DNA from: Lepas anatifera
Taxonomy: Eukaryota > Arthropoda > Thecostraca > Lepadidae
Direction: 5' to 3'
Assembly (NCBI GenBank): GCA_034440635.1
Contig: JAOTON010001685.1
Location: forward strand, 3,482,501 to 3,546,500
DNA: 64,000 nt
Shown here in pieces: positions 1 through 10,684 of this stretch (positions are counted from its first letter, which is position 1; each line of letters starts with the position of its first letter). Made by a program: the position numbers and the translations under genes. A model generated the notes under the pieces. The model made no database searches. It was not told the origin of the DNA and saw nothing but the letters and a program-made list of their open reading frames with translations.

Positions 1-567
1 ATTGCAATCTGGTGAAGTACATTTGCCAGGAAAATGGCAGAACTTTTGCCGCTCGGCGAAACATAAGGACCTCCCGCGAGTGGTTTGACCTCCAGAGGTT
101 ACCTCGTGACCTAATATGACCTGAGGCCACGAAAGGTCAGAAAGTGACGTTACCGCATATAAAATGAAAGCCAGTGACAAGACATACACGATGATTTTTA
201 TTTCAGCGCTCTAGCTTGATTAGGTCAAGAGTTATCGTTAAAATACTTTTTCGACCCCTGGTGACCAGTGATGACCTCAGATAGGTCAAAGGGCAAATAT
301 CGTCCCTGGGATCCGTGAAAGTGTATCCAAGCACGCTTTTCTGAACAGTCATTTTCCTACTGTCCCGAAAAGACCATAGGGGGCCATCGATGGCCCCGGT
401 GGGGCGAGGGTTAAAGTCTGCCATGAGGTAGCTCACTGTCGCCCCGTCACACTCCCCGACTGGCGTTTTTCCAACCCTCTTGGCTTCCAAGATATAAAGT
501 GGGGGGAGGTACTTTAGACCCCTCCACTGCACGTTGGCCCCAGACCCATCTCCACTGCGCGTGTTAA
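1..567 (-). mobile_element. TTAA-type MITE (family E relative), left of palindrome
   Basis: This is non-coding sequence whose right end is the GC-rich terminal repeat ending in GCGCGTGTTAA. The interior has several AGGTCA/TGACCT hexamers typical of the MITEs in this window. The same type of end recurs near 50.35, 56.95 and 58.76 kb. The left end lies outside the window. No coding frame here looks real. Confidence 0.5.
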
Positions 568-612
568 CACGCGCAGTGGAGATGGGTCTGGGGCCAACGT
601 GCAGTGGAGGGG
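519..612. repeat. 94-bp perfect palindrome at MITE junction
   Basis: The two arms (519-565 and 566-612) are exact reverse complements around a central TTAA at 564-567. Each arm is one terminal inverted repeat starting CACGCGCAGTGGAGATGGG. The symmetry fails at the first base outside (A at both 518 and 613). I infer two TTAA-type elements abutting head-to-head and sharing one TTAA. Confidence 0.9.
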
Positions 613-775
613 AGGGTCCTAAAATTTCCCCTCAGATCTTAAAAAAGGGGGCTAGAAAAACTTCCGTTTGAGGGTGTCTGCGGGCGATGGTGATCTACAT
701 TGTACCTATGTTTCATTGACCTAAGTCAATGTCTTCAAGGTCAAACAAGGTCGTAAGGGTCAAATAAGTCTGCCT
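564..775 (+). mobile_element. Second TTAA-type element, right of palindrome (partial)
   Basis: The sequence starts with the same inverted terminal repeat as the element to its left and continues into TGACCT-rich non-coding sequence (for example around 714-770). The right boundary is unclear because LINE-like sequence follows. This is a partial copy with no coding content. Confidence 0.4.
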
Positions 776-1222
776 GTGGGTCCACATAAGTCTGGCCCCT
801 CTCAAAACCAGGGTAGCAGGGTTAGTCCTATGGGAGAAAAAGCTGACAACCCTAGGCCCATTCTCACCTCCAACCCACTCCCTGATAGCGGAGAGACTCA
901 TGTGAAATCTGTTGACGATTCTCTTTGCTCCCTGGCTGGTGGATCGGTGTTGGGAGCTGGCTTCCCTACATCGAATGCAAGAGCACCCTCAAAACTCTTA
1001 GGTGACAGACTTGGTGCAGTTTCTGTTGCGGGGGTGTTGAAAATGGGCCCAACCCGCTGCCCGATTCTAATGGGGGGCCGTAAGATTGTCCCAGCTGCTA
1101 TCTCTGCTGGTACAAACAAGACCCAGACTGCCTGTGGTATGGCAGACGCTCCATCCCTCAGTGATATTAGATCAGCTAAGATATCTGAGGAGCTCCCTCC
1201 CGGTCCTTCTGAAACTCATTGA
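776..1222 (+). CDS. Possible LINE ORF1 fragment, unrecognised
   Basis: An open frame of 148 codons, rich in Ser, Pro, Gly and Ala, lies about 0.5 kb upstream of the endonuclease part of the CR1/Jockey-group LINE and on the same strand. ORF1 proteins of such LINEs occupy this position and are poorly conserved, so an ORF1 remnant is an inference from place and orientation only. I see no zinc knuckle, coiled coil or esterase motif. It could equally be chance open sequence. Confidence 0.25.
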   Translation: MGPHKSGPSQNQGSRVSPMGEKADNPRPILTSNPLPDSGETHVKSVDDSLCSLAGGSVLGAGFPTSNARAPSKLLGDRLGAVSVAGVLKMGPTRCPILMGGRKIVPAAISAGTNKTQTACGMADAPSLSDIRSAKISEELPPGPSETH

Positions 1223-1700
1223 CCAGATCTGTGTGTAGCGACGAGCTCTCATGCGTCATCCTCTGCACCAGTGCAGACTAGAAGTAAATTCAAAACTTCT
1301 AACCTGTAAACATATGTATCTGTCTAACCCTCTGTTCATATCACCAGAACTGTTTCTCTCATATCGGTATTTATTTCCATTTCCGTATCCTATAATCATG
1401 TTCCCTTCTATCCTGAGGCTGACAGTGATGTTGTCAGCCGTATAAAATATTGTTGTTACTTTCTGCTCCATATGTCTTAGAACATGTATTGGTTGGTTGG
1501 TCCGGCTGTCCCTGTAAAAGAAACAAACTAAAATCAGTTTAGTTCTTTGTCTTCTCTGTAAAGTTCTGTAGGGTTTCTGGATTAAGAGTAAACACCTTTT
1601 ATCTCATTAGTCCGTAAGCTTCGTTAGTTCTTGCATCTTGCTAACGAGATTCTTCCGAATCTGCCCTTCAACCTTCTGTAATCGAATTCCAGATTCAATT
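1223..1700 (+). other. LINE inter-ORF or 5' region, no gene seen
   Basis: This AT-rich stretch lies between the possible ORF1 fragment and the start of the endonuclease frame. I see nothing recognisable in it. Confidence 0.3.
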
Positions 1701-1799
1701 TTATATTTTTCGAACTCATACTGCTACCATCATTGCTAGATTTTCTCCTCAGTATCCTTCTACTGACATTAATTCTAACCCACTATCTGACTCGTCACA

Positions 1800-2582
1800 T
1801 GCTGTGCTTGATAAATGCAAGTATATCGATTTAAGTGCACAATTACATCATGAAAATAAGGGTCTTAATAACATTCATGTTAATATTCGCTCCTTGCAGA
1901 AGAATTATGACTCTTGTTCTGTTGCTCAATCAACTAAATGTGAAGCCTGATATTATTCTAGTGTCTGACACCTGGTTAGACCCTTCACTTACATCATCAT
2001 ATCAGATCGATAACTACCGACTTGAAACTTCAAACCAGAGTGGGTCTAGAGGTAAGGGAGCAGCAATTTATATTTCCAATGACATTCCATATACTAGGCG
2101 AAATGCTCTTGAGCTGAGCAACGCCCATTTTCAATCTGTTTTGATTGAAATTCAGCCAAGGAAGTCCAGAAATGCAATCATTGGTTCGCTTTCCCGCTCT
2201 CCCTCATATCAAACCCCTGAATTCATTGAATATTTCGAAAACCTTCTTGAGGAAATAGGCAGGGAGTCAAAACATGCAATACTAGGGGGCGATTACAACA
2301 TCGATCTACTAAAATTACACATCTGAAAGCAGCGCCCAATTTTTCAATATGGTATCTGCAGCCGGCTGTTTTCCATGCATATTCCTCCCTACTAGAATAA
2401 CAGCAACTTCCAATACCCTGATCGACAACTTTATTAGTAATGACCTATCCATCATCACCCAGAACAACGTTCTGCTGTCCGATATCAGTGATCATTTGCC
2501 GATTTCAATTACCGTTAATATAAACTACACCAATCCAAATAAAAAACTCTACACTAGCAACCTGTTTGACTTAGGAAAATAG
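1800..2582 (+). pseudogene. LINE APE-type endonuclease domain (broken)
   Basis: The endonuclease would nick target DNA to prime reverse transcription. The region begins with a conserved-looking segment, NIHVNIRSLQKNYD in one frame (about 1870-1912), continues in 1835-2326 with LVSDTWLDP and GGDYNID, and after a stop resumes at 2349-2582 with SDHLPISITV, the usual catalytic SDH motif. A frame change lies near 1915 and a stop near 2324. Neither half could give an active enzyme alone. Confidence 0.75.
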
Positions 2583-2721
2583 ATTCCCTGAAGCAAAACC
2601 TTATTCCGAAACTTGCACAAGTATATGCGATCGATGGTGCGGAGGAGGCTGCAGCCTTCCTAATAAACACAATTAACGAAGAATTATCTAAGTTAACTTT
2701 TAAAAAATCAATAGGAATAAA

Positions 2722-3810
2722 GTGCCGATCCAGTCATGGATATCGTACAATATTCTACGCTGCATCAATCAGAAAAATAAACTATACAAAATCTCAATTC
2801 ATAACCCTATTGCTGAAAATGGAACTAAGTTTAAGCAGTATCGCAACGTTCTCAATAGCGTGATCCGAAGTGCAAAAAAAGACTACTTCAAAAGAAAAAT
2901 AGAGGAATTCAGAGCTGATCCTCAACAATTATGGCAGATTCTTCTTGGCCTTACTCGCAAAAATAAGCAAAGACCTCCACCCCCTGACACATTTAAAGCT
3001 GGGGATGCAACCCTTCATGACCCTTCTGCTATAGCGAATACCTTTAACAATTTTTGGGCCACAATTGGCTCTACCTTAGATGCAAAGCTACCCAGTGCCT
3101 CCACAGACTCTGCACAACCTTCATCAGCCTGTTGAATCCTTCGAATTCCAACAAGTAAATACTCTTACTATAGCCAACACAATTAAGGACTTGACAAACA
3201 CTGGTGGGGGAGAAGACGGACTTAGTTCTAAAATCCTTAAAACAATTTCTGACATTATCTCTCCAATTTTAGCTTTTATTTTCAACAAATGCATAACTCA
3301 AGGAGTTTTCCCCTCCTGCTTAAAACATGCAGTGATCATACCAGTATTCAAATCTGGGGATCCATCAAATTTCAATAACTATAGACCAATTGCCCTTTTG
3401 AGTACTATCTCAAAGTATTCGAAAAAAATGTTTATTATCAGATGGTTAACTTTCTGAATTGGCACAACATTTTGTACTCCCATCAATTTGGGTTCAGGAG
3501 AAAGCACAGTACCTACATGCCGATCGCTCTTCTTTACGATCTTATAACCTCTTCTCTTGCAAACAAAAAAGTTTGTGCAACAATTTACCTGGATCTTTCG
3601 AAGGCTTTTGACACTGTAAATCATGGCATTCTGCTCAAAAACCTACATTTTTATGGCTTTCAGGACTTGTCCCATGATTTCCTGTCATCCTATCTTCAAA
3701 ACAGGACACAGACAGTGAAACTCAACAATATCTGTTCACAAAATCGTCTCACACTTAGAATGGGTGTACCACAGGGATCTGTTCTTGGGCCCCTTTTATT
3801 TCTCCTCTAA
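2722..3810 (+). pseudogene. LINE reverse transcriptase, N-terminal and palm segments (broken)
   Basis: Three overlapping frames (2722-3135, 3080-3457, 3442-3810) together cover the pre-RT linker, fingers and palm. Visible motifs are FKSGDPSNFNNYRPIALLS, QFGFRRKHST, YLDLSKAFDTVNH (first catalytic Asp) and MGVPQGSVLGPLLF. The frame stops at a TAA at 3808-3810 just before INDI, where the palm normally continues without interruption. Two small frame changes occur near 3100 and 3440. Confidence 0.8.
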
Positions 3811-4760
3811 ATTAATGACATACATCTCAGCTCGCAAACCCCTAAATTTTTACTTTTCGCTGATGATACTGCTCTCGTATATACAGCTGACAATATTGAC
3901 CAACTACAAAGTATAACTACAAATAGCCTACCAGAAGTGTATAATTGGCTGGTGGGAAATCGTCTCACGCTAACGCTAGTAAATCTGTCTACTAGGTATA
4001 CCATTACTCTGAACCTGCCTCTCAGATTCAGATTTCAATTAATACCATCATACAAAGATGTTTTAGTGCTAAATACCTTGGGATAACTATTGACGAGGAT
4101 CTAAAGTGGAAATCTCATATAAAAAAACACAGAACACACGATCGCCCGGAACATTGGGCTTCTAAACCGTATCAAATACATTCTGGATTCAAGATACATC
4201 CTCATGCTTTATAATTCACTTATACTCCCATATCTTAATTACTGCTCCGAACTCTGGGGATGGGGAGTAACGTATTCCTCTCGGCTGACTATACTTATAT
4301 CTCTCCAAGAGAAGATGGTGAGAATAATTACTAAGGTCGGCGTTCGTGATCACACATCGAATCTTTTTAACGAATTAAAAATTCTGAAACTGCAGGAGCT
4401 TGTTAAACATTCGCTCCTCCTCATCCTCCACTCACACCTTGCAAATACTCTCCCCCTTCCTCTAGCTGAAAAATTTACAATCACCCAATCAAATCATGAC
4501 AGAGTCATGAGAACCGGAAATCATTTTACGGTTCCATTCGCTCCCACTAATTACCGCAATTTCTCACTCTTTATAGCTGCTCCAATCACATGAAATGATA
4601 TAATCGTCCCAAATATACGGTCTCTAGATGACGTTCCTGTCTCTCGATCGTTTTTTAAGACTGTTACTAAGCGTATTTTTTAGACACATATTAGAATTAT
4701 TGCCCCGGACAGATTTGCTACAATATTTTCTTCTTCGCATCTCACCATTCCTATCGCCCG
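3811..4760 (+). pseudogene. LINE reverse transcriptase C-terminal part (broken)
   Basis: Downstream of the stop at 3808 the same frame resumes with INDI and FADDTALVY, which carries the catalytic FADD box at about 3855-3880. Frame changes follow near 4010-4130. The open stretch 4204-4593 encodes LYNSLILPYLNYCSELWG, the typical thumb motif of CR1/Jockey-group elements, and a tail ending near 4740 with an FFKTVTKRIF-like segment. It is inactive because of multiple breaks. Confidence 0.75.
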
Positions 4761-5640
4761 TAGATTCTACAACAAGATTTAAGGCCGCCAACTACTAACA
4801 TCTTATTTACCCAAAGCTACTTATGATATCTCACACTGCTTGCACCAGTTCCATGGGATTAAACACCCTTATTAATATAGTAGTCTTACGTTTTGACTTC
4901 AATATGTGCACAGACAAGCAGGATGCACTTCAAGCTCTGCTTCTTGCCCCTCCTTGTCTTAATTGTTATCAGCTATATCAAGGACTAATTCCTAACACGA
5001 AGACGGTGCCAAAAGAAATATCAATGCACTCCAACCTCAACTAGCCTAGGATTGTACTCGCTGTCCATCGAATCTACTGACCCTGGTGGCGCTGACCCGC
5101 TGTCGACATGCCTACCACTCCGTCATAGCGCTGATAGGTGGCGCCACGTCTGTGGTAGGCCACCCAAACAGTGGAATGCGTTGCCCTTGAGGTGAACCGG
5201 CAGGAAATCTGGGAGAACATGAAGCAAGTGTTTCAACCAAGAGTAGTGCTTCTAGGAAGAGAAGGAACAGAAGATCATCTGTCTTTATCAGCTCACTCCA
5301 CAACACAGAGAAGCAAAACGAGTATTCTCTCATAGATTTTCTCTCCTTCACTGGGCGCAGGTCTCGAAAGCTCGATATGTTGTCTCGATCCAGCATCAAA
5401 GGCAGGCTCTCCAACCCAGACTTCTTGTCCTCCTGAGCTCAGCTACCAGATGCTACAGGTTTACAGCTGGTTATACCAGTGGTGGAAGCACTGAGCCAGT
5501 GGGATGCACAAACTGGCTTTTTTGGATATTTGCATTGTCAAAAAGTGTTTGTATGGATACAATATAGGTCATGGTTACTATACTAAGGCAAACATCTGCG
5601 GCTAAAATCGTGTGAGAACTATCTTATTAATTTCCTGTCT
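4761..5640. other. LINE 3' region and unassigned sequence
   Basis: The first part is probably the untranslated tail of the LINE. A short GT microsatellite-like run follows near 5702-5722. Around 5155-5190 one + frame reads RPPKQWNALPL, reminiscent of LINE C-terminal tails, which may be a scrap of another element. No gene is supported. Confidence 0.3.
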
Positions 5641-5819
5641 TGCCTTATAGCGAGCTCTGTCCTCAAATGTTTTCAAGCTCTTTTTTAACGGAACTATGTA
5701 TGTGTGAATGTGTGTGTGTGTGTAATAATAAACGTGTATGGCCTCAAATCTGGGAGAGATCTATTGGGAAATGCCGCGATTATGCGGAAATGCCTGGAAT
5801 ACATCAAAAACGGCCTAGG

Positions 5820-7455
5820 TCATAGAGGTCATGACCAAGATTTGGTCATGTCCAACAAAACTTTCCCTGAAATTTTTATGACAAAGGCATCCAAGGCCAC
5901 ATAACTATGGCGTAAAATATGACATACTCCCAATAGTGTACAATATAACTAGCACTATAGAGCTTCTGGGCGGGAAATGATGGTTCAACCTTTAAAAAAG
6001 TTTTTGGCCTTTACCTGTGACCTTGACACTGAGTAGCCTTACCTATGAATCAGAGCATAACATGCCATATTGAATTTCATCTGACCAGAATACTGGGGTG
6101 TATGACCTTGACCTGTGACCTTTGACCTTGACCTATATAGTTGGGGGAGGGTGAACTCGACATATAATCCCGATTATGTGACGTCATAGCGTTACCACTC
6201 GTTCTACAGCGCATGCAAACTGGAGCATCCACGTGATTTTAACGGTCTCAAGATATAGGTCTGACTGTGAAATCCTATAAGTCAAACAATTACCGAGTGA
6301 TTTTCTATTTTTCAACAACTGACGCGCTCACGAATCCTCCCAAATGTAGCCAAGAAGAATTTTACAGCTCCGAATGGTTCTCCAGCCACCTTAGATAAAT
6401 AGATGCTGGGGGCACTTAACACGCGCCCCGCTGGGGGGCGAAATTCACCCCCTCCTGGTTTTTCCCAGATAGCTCAAAAACGAAGAGACGCAGAACAACG
6501 AAACTTACGGTACCTTATCCCTGATCAATTTTACACACCACACAAATTTTTTGAGCTAAGATCATGTCAGTTCAAGGAGCTATTCAGGGTCAAGTGACCC
6601 GACCTGAAAACCTAAAATTACGAGTTTGAAGCAGCGCCCAGGGAACATTAGCCAACCGATCAGTTTGAAACTTCCAGAATATAATAGGGTCATTGGGGTC
6701 TACAAATCTTCTATCTCGGAATTTTTAATTGTTGACGTAAGATGGGTTCAATTTTTTGGTCACCTCATTATAGTCTATGGTGAAAAATAGAATGGACTCG
6801 TTTTCAGGAAATGCTGGATAGATAAGGCTAAAAATCCTCAAACTGTCTATTCTTACCACGATCTTGACCATAAAGTTGAGTTTTTGAGCATCTGACTTCT
6901 CAAAGGTCATATCAGGTTACGGGAGCAGAGAGTAATTGTTTTGCCAATAACTCCTCACTGAATTGAGATAAAGCTCCCATTTTGCTTGCATTGTGCTTAT
7001 ATTGTCACGGGGAGTCTATTGATGTGGAACATAACCATACCAGGTCACTCTGTGACCCTGACCTAGGTCGAGGTCAGGTCATTTTGACTATTTGACCTAG
7101 CAAGCTCATATTATACATCATTCGATTGGCCGCAATGAGAGGAATCCAGGGATGCATGCATATTTGCTCTAGCACCCCTGAGGGCAGATCTAGAAAGGGA
7201 AACGTACACTGCTCTGTTGTAAGCCTATGGAGCCTTCTTTGACCTATGCTGACCTCAATATTGACCTGACATAAAAATTCTTTTTATAAATTCTCTTTGT
7301 CTTGTCCAGAGCTTTCGAACACCGCCCGTAATTTTTCTTTAGCTTTCGTGGGGAACAAGATACGGGGGCGAAAAACGCCCCCAGCGGGGCGCGTCATGCA
7401 AGGGACCCCAGCGGGGCGCGTGTTAAGGGTCCCTTCCCCACTGCTCGTATTAATC
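5820..7455 (+). mobile_element. Family E MITE, split by a family B element
   Basis: Non-coding, TGACCT-rich sequence (for example 6090-6140) matches the family E copy at 56.53-56.95 kb over hundreds of bases, including a shared ATAGGTCTGACT segment. Its 3' end resumes after the family B insertion as GGGTCCCTTCCCCACTGCTC at 7427-7446, equivalent to the end at about 56.92-56.95 kb. The left limit is approximate. Confidence 0.6.
6416..7426. mobile_element. Family B MITE copy 1 (TTAA target duplication)
   Basis: The element starts TTAACACGCGCCCCGCTGGG and ends with the inverted form CCAGCGGGGCGCGTGTTAA. The outer TTAA at each end is a candidate 4-bp target duplication of the type made by piggyBac-like transposases. 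It carries no transposase. The interior has many AGGTCA/TGACCT hexamers (for example 7040-7100). A close copy lies at 54460-55476. Confidence 0.85.
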
Positions 7456-7700
7456 CTCGCCTGCAGCCATTTGCAACCAATTGTCTCATTCATTTTCGTC
7501 TGTAGGTGTGCACCCGAACCCTGAGATTAGCATATTTACAGCTGTTATAGTTGTCCGGCTTCCATCGGAGGTATATTTGAAGAAAACTTGAAGCGGAAAC
7601 TACGCTTCAAACCAAACAAACTCGTCCGCCAAGCAACACTGCCGTACCTTCCCCGTCCAGCATCTCACAGACACTTCATTCCTGCCCCTCCCCTCTCCCC
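7456..7700. other. No gene seen
   Basis: This is unassigned sequence between the family E end and the palindrome array. I see nothing recognisable. Confidence 0.3.
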
Positions 7701-7707
7701 GTATATA

Positions 7708-7886
7708 TGTTACGGCCCGTGTGGAAAATCGGCCCGTTTGCAAACGGGCCGGCCCACTTGTAAACGGGCCAAATAGCTGGCCCGTATGCAAACAGGCCAG
7801 CAAATTGGCCCGTTTGCAAATGGGTCGGCCCCTTTGCATAACATCTGGCCCGTTTGCAAACGGGCCGGACTTTTGCAAACGGGCCA
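7708..7886 (+). repeat. Array of GGCCCGTTTGCAAACGGGCC-type palindromes, copy 1
   Basis: About seven variants of a 20-bp perfect or near-perfect palindrome (GGCCCGTTTGCAAACGGGCC and the GGCCCATTTGCAAATGGGCC type) occur in short succession, separated by spacers such as AAATAGCT and AGCAAATT. The outer end is TATA then TGTTACGGCCCG. A diverged copy in inverted orientation lies at 16852-17059, with the same spacers in mirror order. It is non-coding; any open frames here are by-products of the repeat. Confidence 0.85.
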
Positions 7887-8578
7887 AAGCTAGTAAGGAT
7901 GTGTGTAGCAGATAATGACAAGTTGACTTAGTTGATGGTATGTCGGTTAGGAGAAAAAATTGTCGATCGCAAGGTGCAAGTGAGTGACATGTCAACCATG
8001 CCAATAATAATTTGAATAAGAGAAATACGCCATCAATGATTTGGAAGTATTTTGGGGAATAGCTTTTGTCATGACACTGCCCTGTGTCCATCAATAGCTG
8101 TCATGGCACCGATAAATATTTACTGATAGCTATATATCCTTCGGAAACCGCCTAAGCATAAGTGATCCCTGTTTTAGTGAAATCTTAATTGTCGCACTAG
8201 GCAAGTATGCACTTTGATCGAGTTACTAGTCATTCTAAATACTTGTTAAATATTTTTGCAGTCAAATTCAAGATAATTTATGACAAAAATTAGCGTTTTT
8301 GTCTTTATCCACCCCTTTGACATACAGACTGTTGTGCTGCAGCCCACATCAGAGCAGCGAGATCCAAAGAACAGTGGATTTAAGCAACAGTGCATTTAAT
8401 ACATTTTTTGGACCAGCTCCGCGCAAAATGCAACATCATCTCTCATAAAAGAATAATGAGAGACACTACCGTATTCTGTAGTCGTGTCTTCTTCGCCTCG
8501 CAGTTTTTGCAAGTTTCCAGGTAAAGCTCCTGCTCGACAGTTGCACGACTAATGTTGGCGCAGTTGTTCTAAACTGCA
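7887..8578. other. No gene seen
   Basis: This is AT-rich unassigned sequence. I see no convincing coding frame, repeat or RNA gene. Confidence 0.3.
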
Positions 8579-9210
8579 TTAACCCTCGCCTTTGTGGGAG
8601 AGTGTTTGAACACCCCTTCTCGGGTTTTTCCGGCGGAACGAAAAATGGCGGCGCGAAGCGCTGCCATACTTGGCACACCTTAGCTGGATGGCACACTCCT
8701 TGATCAATTCCACAACTTTCCCCCAACATTTTAGGGCTGGGTCATCTCAGGTCAGGTCACCAGTGCAGGTAAAGTGACCTCACCTAAAAAAGTTTAAGGT
8801 GTTATAAGAAATAAATTGGTAAATCTATCGGATTGAAACTTATACCACATAGTGGGCTCACCAAGTGGTACAACATATATTCCGGGATTTTTCATATCGA
8901 TGACCTCAGATTAAGTACGCGCCATGACCTCTCCATTGAAAATACATGTAAAAACAGAAATTGGTCGCTATTTGTGTAGATACAGCCGAGAATACCTTCA
9001 TATTCTCAAAATCGTAGTATCCTGGGTCCCTTTCAAGGTTCATGCTGTATTTTTTTACCTATGACCTCTGAGAGGTGATCTGAGGTTATTTAAGTAGTTT
9101 TCAGACTTAGGTCAATTACTTTGCATGAAATGAAGATACAGCGTTTATTTTTATATAATTGGGTTTGAATTGCTATTGCGAGTCGATTGATATGCATGTT
9201 TTTGTTTATC
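8579..9210 (-). mobile_element. Family C repeat, partial inverted copy
   Basis: The sequence starts with TTAACCCTCGCC and matches the reverse complement of the family C copy at 61.7-62.2 kb: the GGCGG hairpin-like block near 8630-8670, the CAGGTCAGGTCACC block near 8750 and the TTTTCAGACTTAGGTCAATTA block near 9100. It is cut off at about 9.2 kb, so only one end of the element is present. Confidence 0.65.
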
Positions 9211-9219
9211 AATTTGTGC

Positions 9220-9428
9220 TCTCCTGCAATTGCAATTGCACCATACTTTTTGAAGCGCGAGTAGTGTCTCGCTAAGTACAGCTTTCCATGAACCTTAATG
9301 TCCCCTAAGTCTTTGACGATCTCATTATATGTAGACTTCAGCACCGACTGCGTGTTCGTTGCTTTCTCATCTTTCGCAGCAACAAATTTCGCATACAACT
9401 CCTCTTGCGGCATAGTTCCTGGTGACAA
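9220..9428 (-). CDS. Orphan coding-like fragment, unrecognised
   Basis: The frame from 9428 downwards begins MSPGTMPQEELYAKFVAAKD, is lysine-rich and hydrophilic for about 65 residues and then runs into family C repeat sequence, where any further reading is meaningless. Its amino-acid make-up resembles a real helical protein segment more than most chance frames here. I recognise no family, and there is no clear splice donor where it meets the repeat. It may be an exon cut by the repeat or a scrap of a transposon protein. Confidence 0.25.
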
Positions 9429-10684
9429 TCATAGTTGATAACTCGAAGCAAGAGAATGGGTTCGAGATGAGGTTAAAGTCAACACGCACATTGGAAATAA
9501 TATGACTGCATTCACTTTTGAGGGAAAATGTTTTCAAGTATTCAACAATCCAAAACCAATCTGATCAGAGGCTAGATAATTACGGTGTTCACCAGAGATG
9601 GTATTTGCCAGTGGCTGAGCCAGATTCTTAGCATCGTTAAAACTGCTTCTTGGCAAACAAGGAGCACTAAGTTATTTCTAGATACATATTTACTTTGATA
9701 ACTGAAAATTTAAGTACCAGTTATTCTCAAATACTAAGGCTCTACAAGCAGCAATCTATTCACGCATTGCAGGCATTTATTCACGCATGTAAATTGAATG
9801 CAGCACCGTTACAATTATTACCATGTATAGACAGATTAACATTTACTTAATTTAATAACCCAGTTTACAAGTTCATTGAAAATAAGAGAGATTCATGAAA
9901 ATGAAAAAATAATTAGATTCATTAAAATAAAAAGACGGACTCTGATAGACCAGACCCAATCACTTTGCACAAAACTTAGTTTTCATGGTCAAAATGCGAT
10001 CCGATCGAACCGCGGATCCGGATATATCGTGGAGTCGTCGAGTTCATGAAGCGCTTTTTTCCCAACACTTAAGCACAGACCGTGCCATAGTGCTGGGGAT
10101 AAACACTTGTACTCCATCGGCAATGCGATCCGAATCACATTTTGGCCATAGAGACTAAGTCAGTGATTATCATCCGAATCCAAAATCCAATCAGTATGTA
10201 TGGAATACAATTATTTCGATAATGACCTGAACTCATATGCTCATCCAGTTCCAAAGCTAAGCTGTTCCGGCTCTCAGCAAAAGGTGGAGGTAATGTTACC
10301 TGGGATAATTTGGCTAGAAAGGCTCCAAAACAGCCAATTTGGATTCAGTAAAGCAGATGGAGGTAGACTGCAACATGAATAGGAAAATCAATTTAGAATT
10401 TTATTTCAGTTACTTAATTTCCTTTACCTAGAAAAGATGGCAGCCTTATCTAAACCTTCTATGATGGGAGGCGCTGGCATAGCCTCTGATCGAATTCGCC
10501 TGGCCAGATATGATTGCAAATGCAGATGGGGTGGTATTTATCTAATTCTTAAATTCATGACTCAAAAATGAATATTTTGATGTGGACCTGTCCCCAAACC
10601 ACAAATAGTGAATAACCTGAACTCGAAGATAGTAAATTTCTGATGCCTTTATTTAGGGTTCACTCCACGGATGACGCAATATTC
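9429..10684. other. No gene seen
   Basis: This is 1.25 kb of AT-rich sequence without a supported gene. A short region near 9990-10150 contains two related GCGATCCGA-type words about 120 bp apart, without further structure. Confidence 0.3.

Larger units (their letters stand above)
1700..4760 (+). mobile_element. Degenerate CR1/Jockey-group non-LTR retrotransposon, ORF2 region
   Basis: The expected ORF2 order of APE-type endonuclease, reverse transcriptase and C-terminal thumb/tail runs along the + strand, but the frame is broken at least five times by shifts and stops. Motifs place it in the broad CR1/Jockey assemblage: GDYNID and SDHLPI in the endonuclease, YRPIALLSTISK, LDLSKAFDTVNH, GVPQGSVLGPLLF and FADDTALVY in the RT. 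The exact clade cannot be fixed by eye. It is non-functional. The 5' end may extend to about 0.78 kb and the 3' end to about 5.05 kb, but no poly-A or short-repeat tail or target duplication is clear. Confidence 0.85.

Noticed and set aside
7708..7886. CRISPR-like array
   Set aside because: Spacing is irregular, spacers are 8-15 bp and themselves repeated, repeats are perfect palindromes, and the genome is eukaryotic with no cas genes.
7600..8094. Minus-strand 164-codon frame over the palindrome array
   Set aside because: Most of the frame is the translated palindrome repeat (recurring FANGP/LQTGR); it disappears outside the array.
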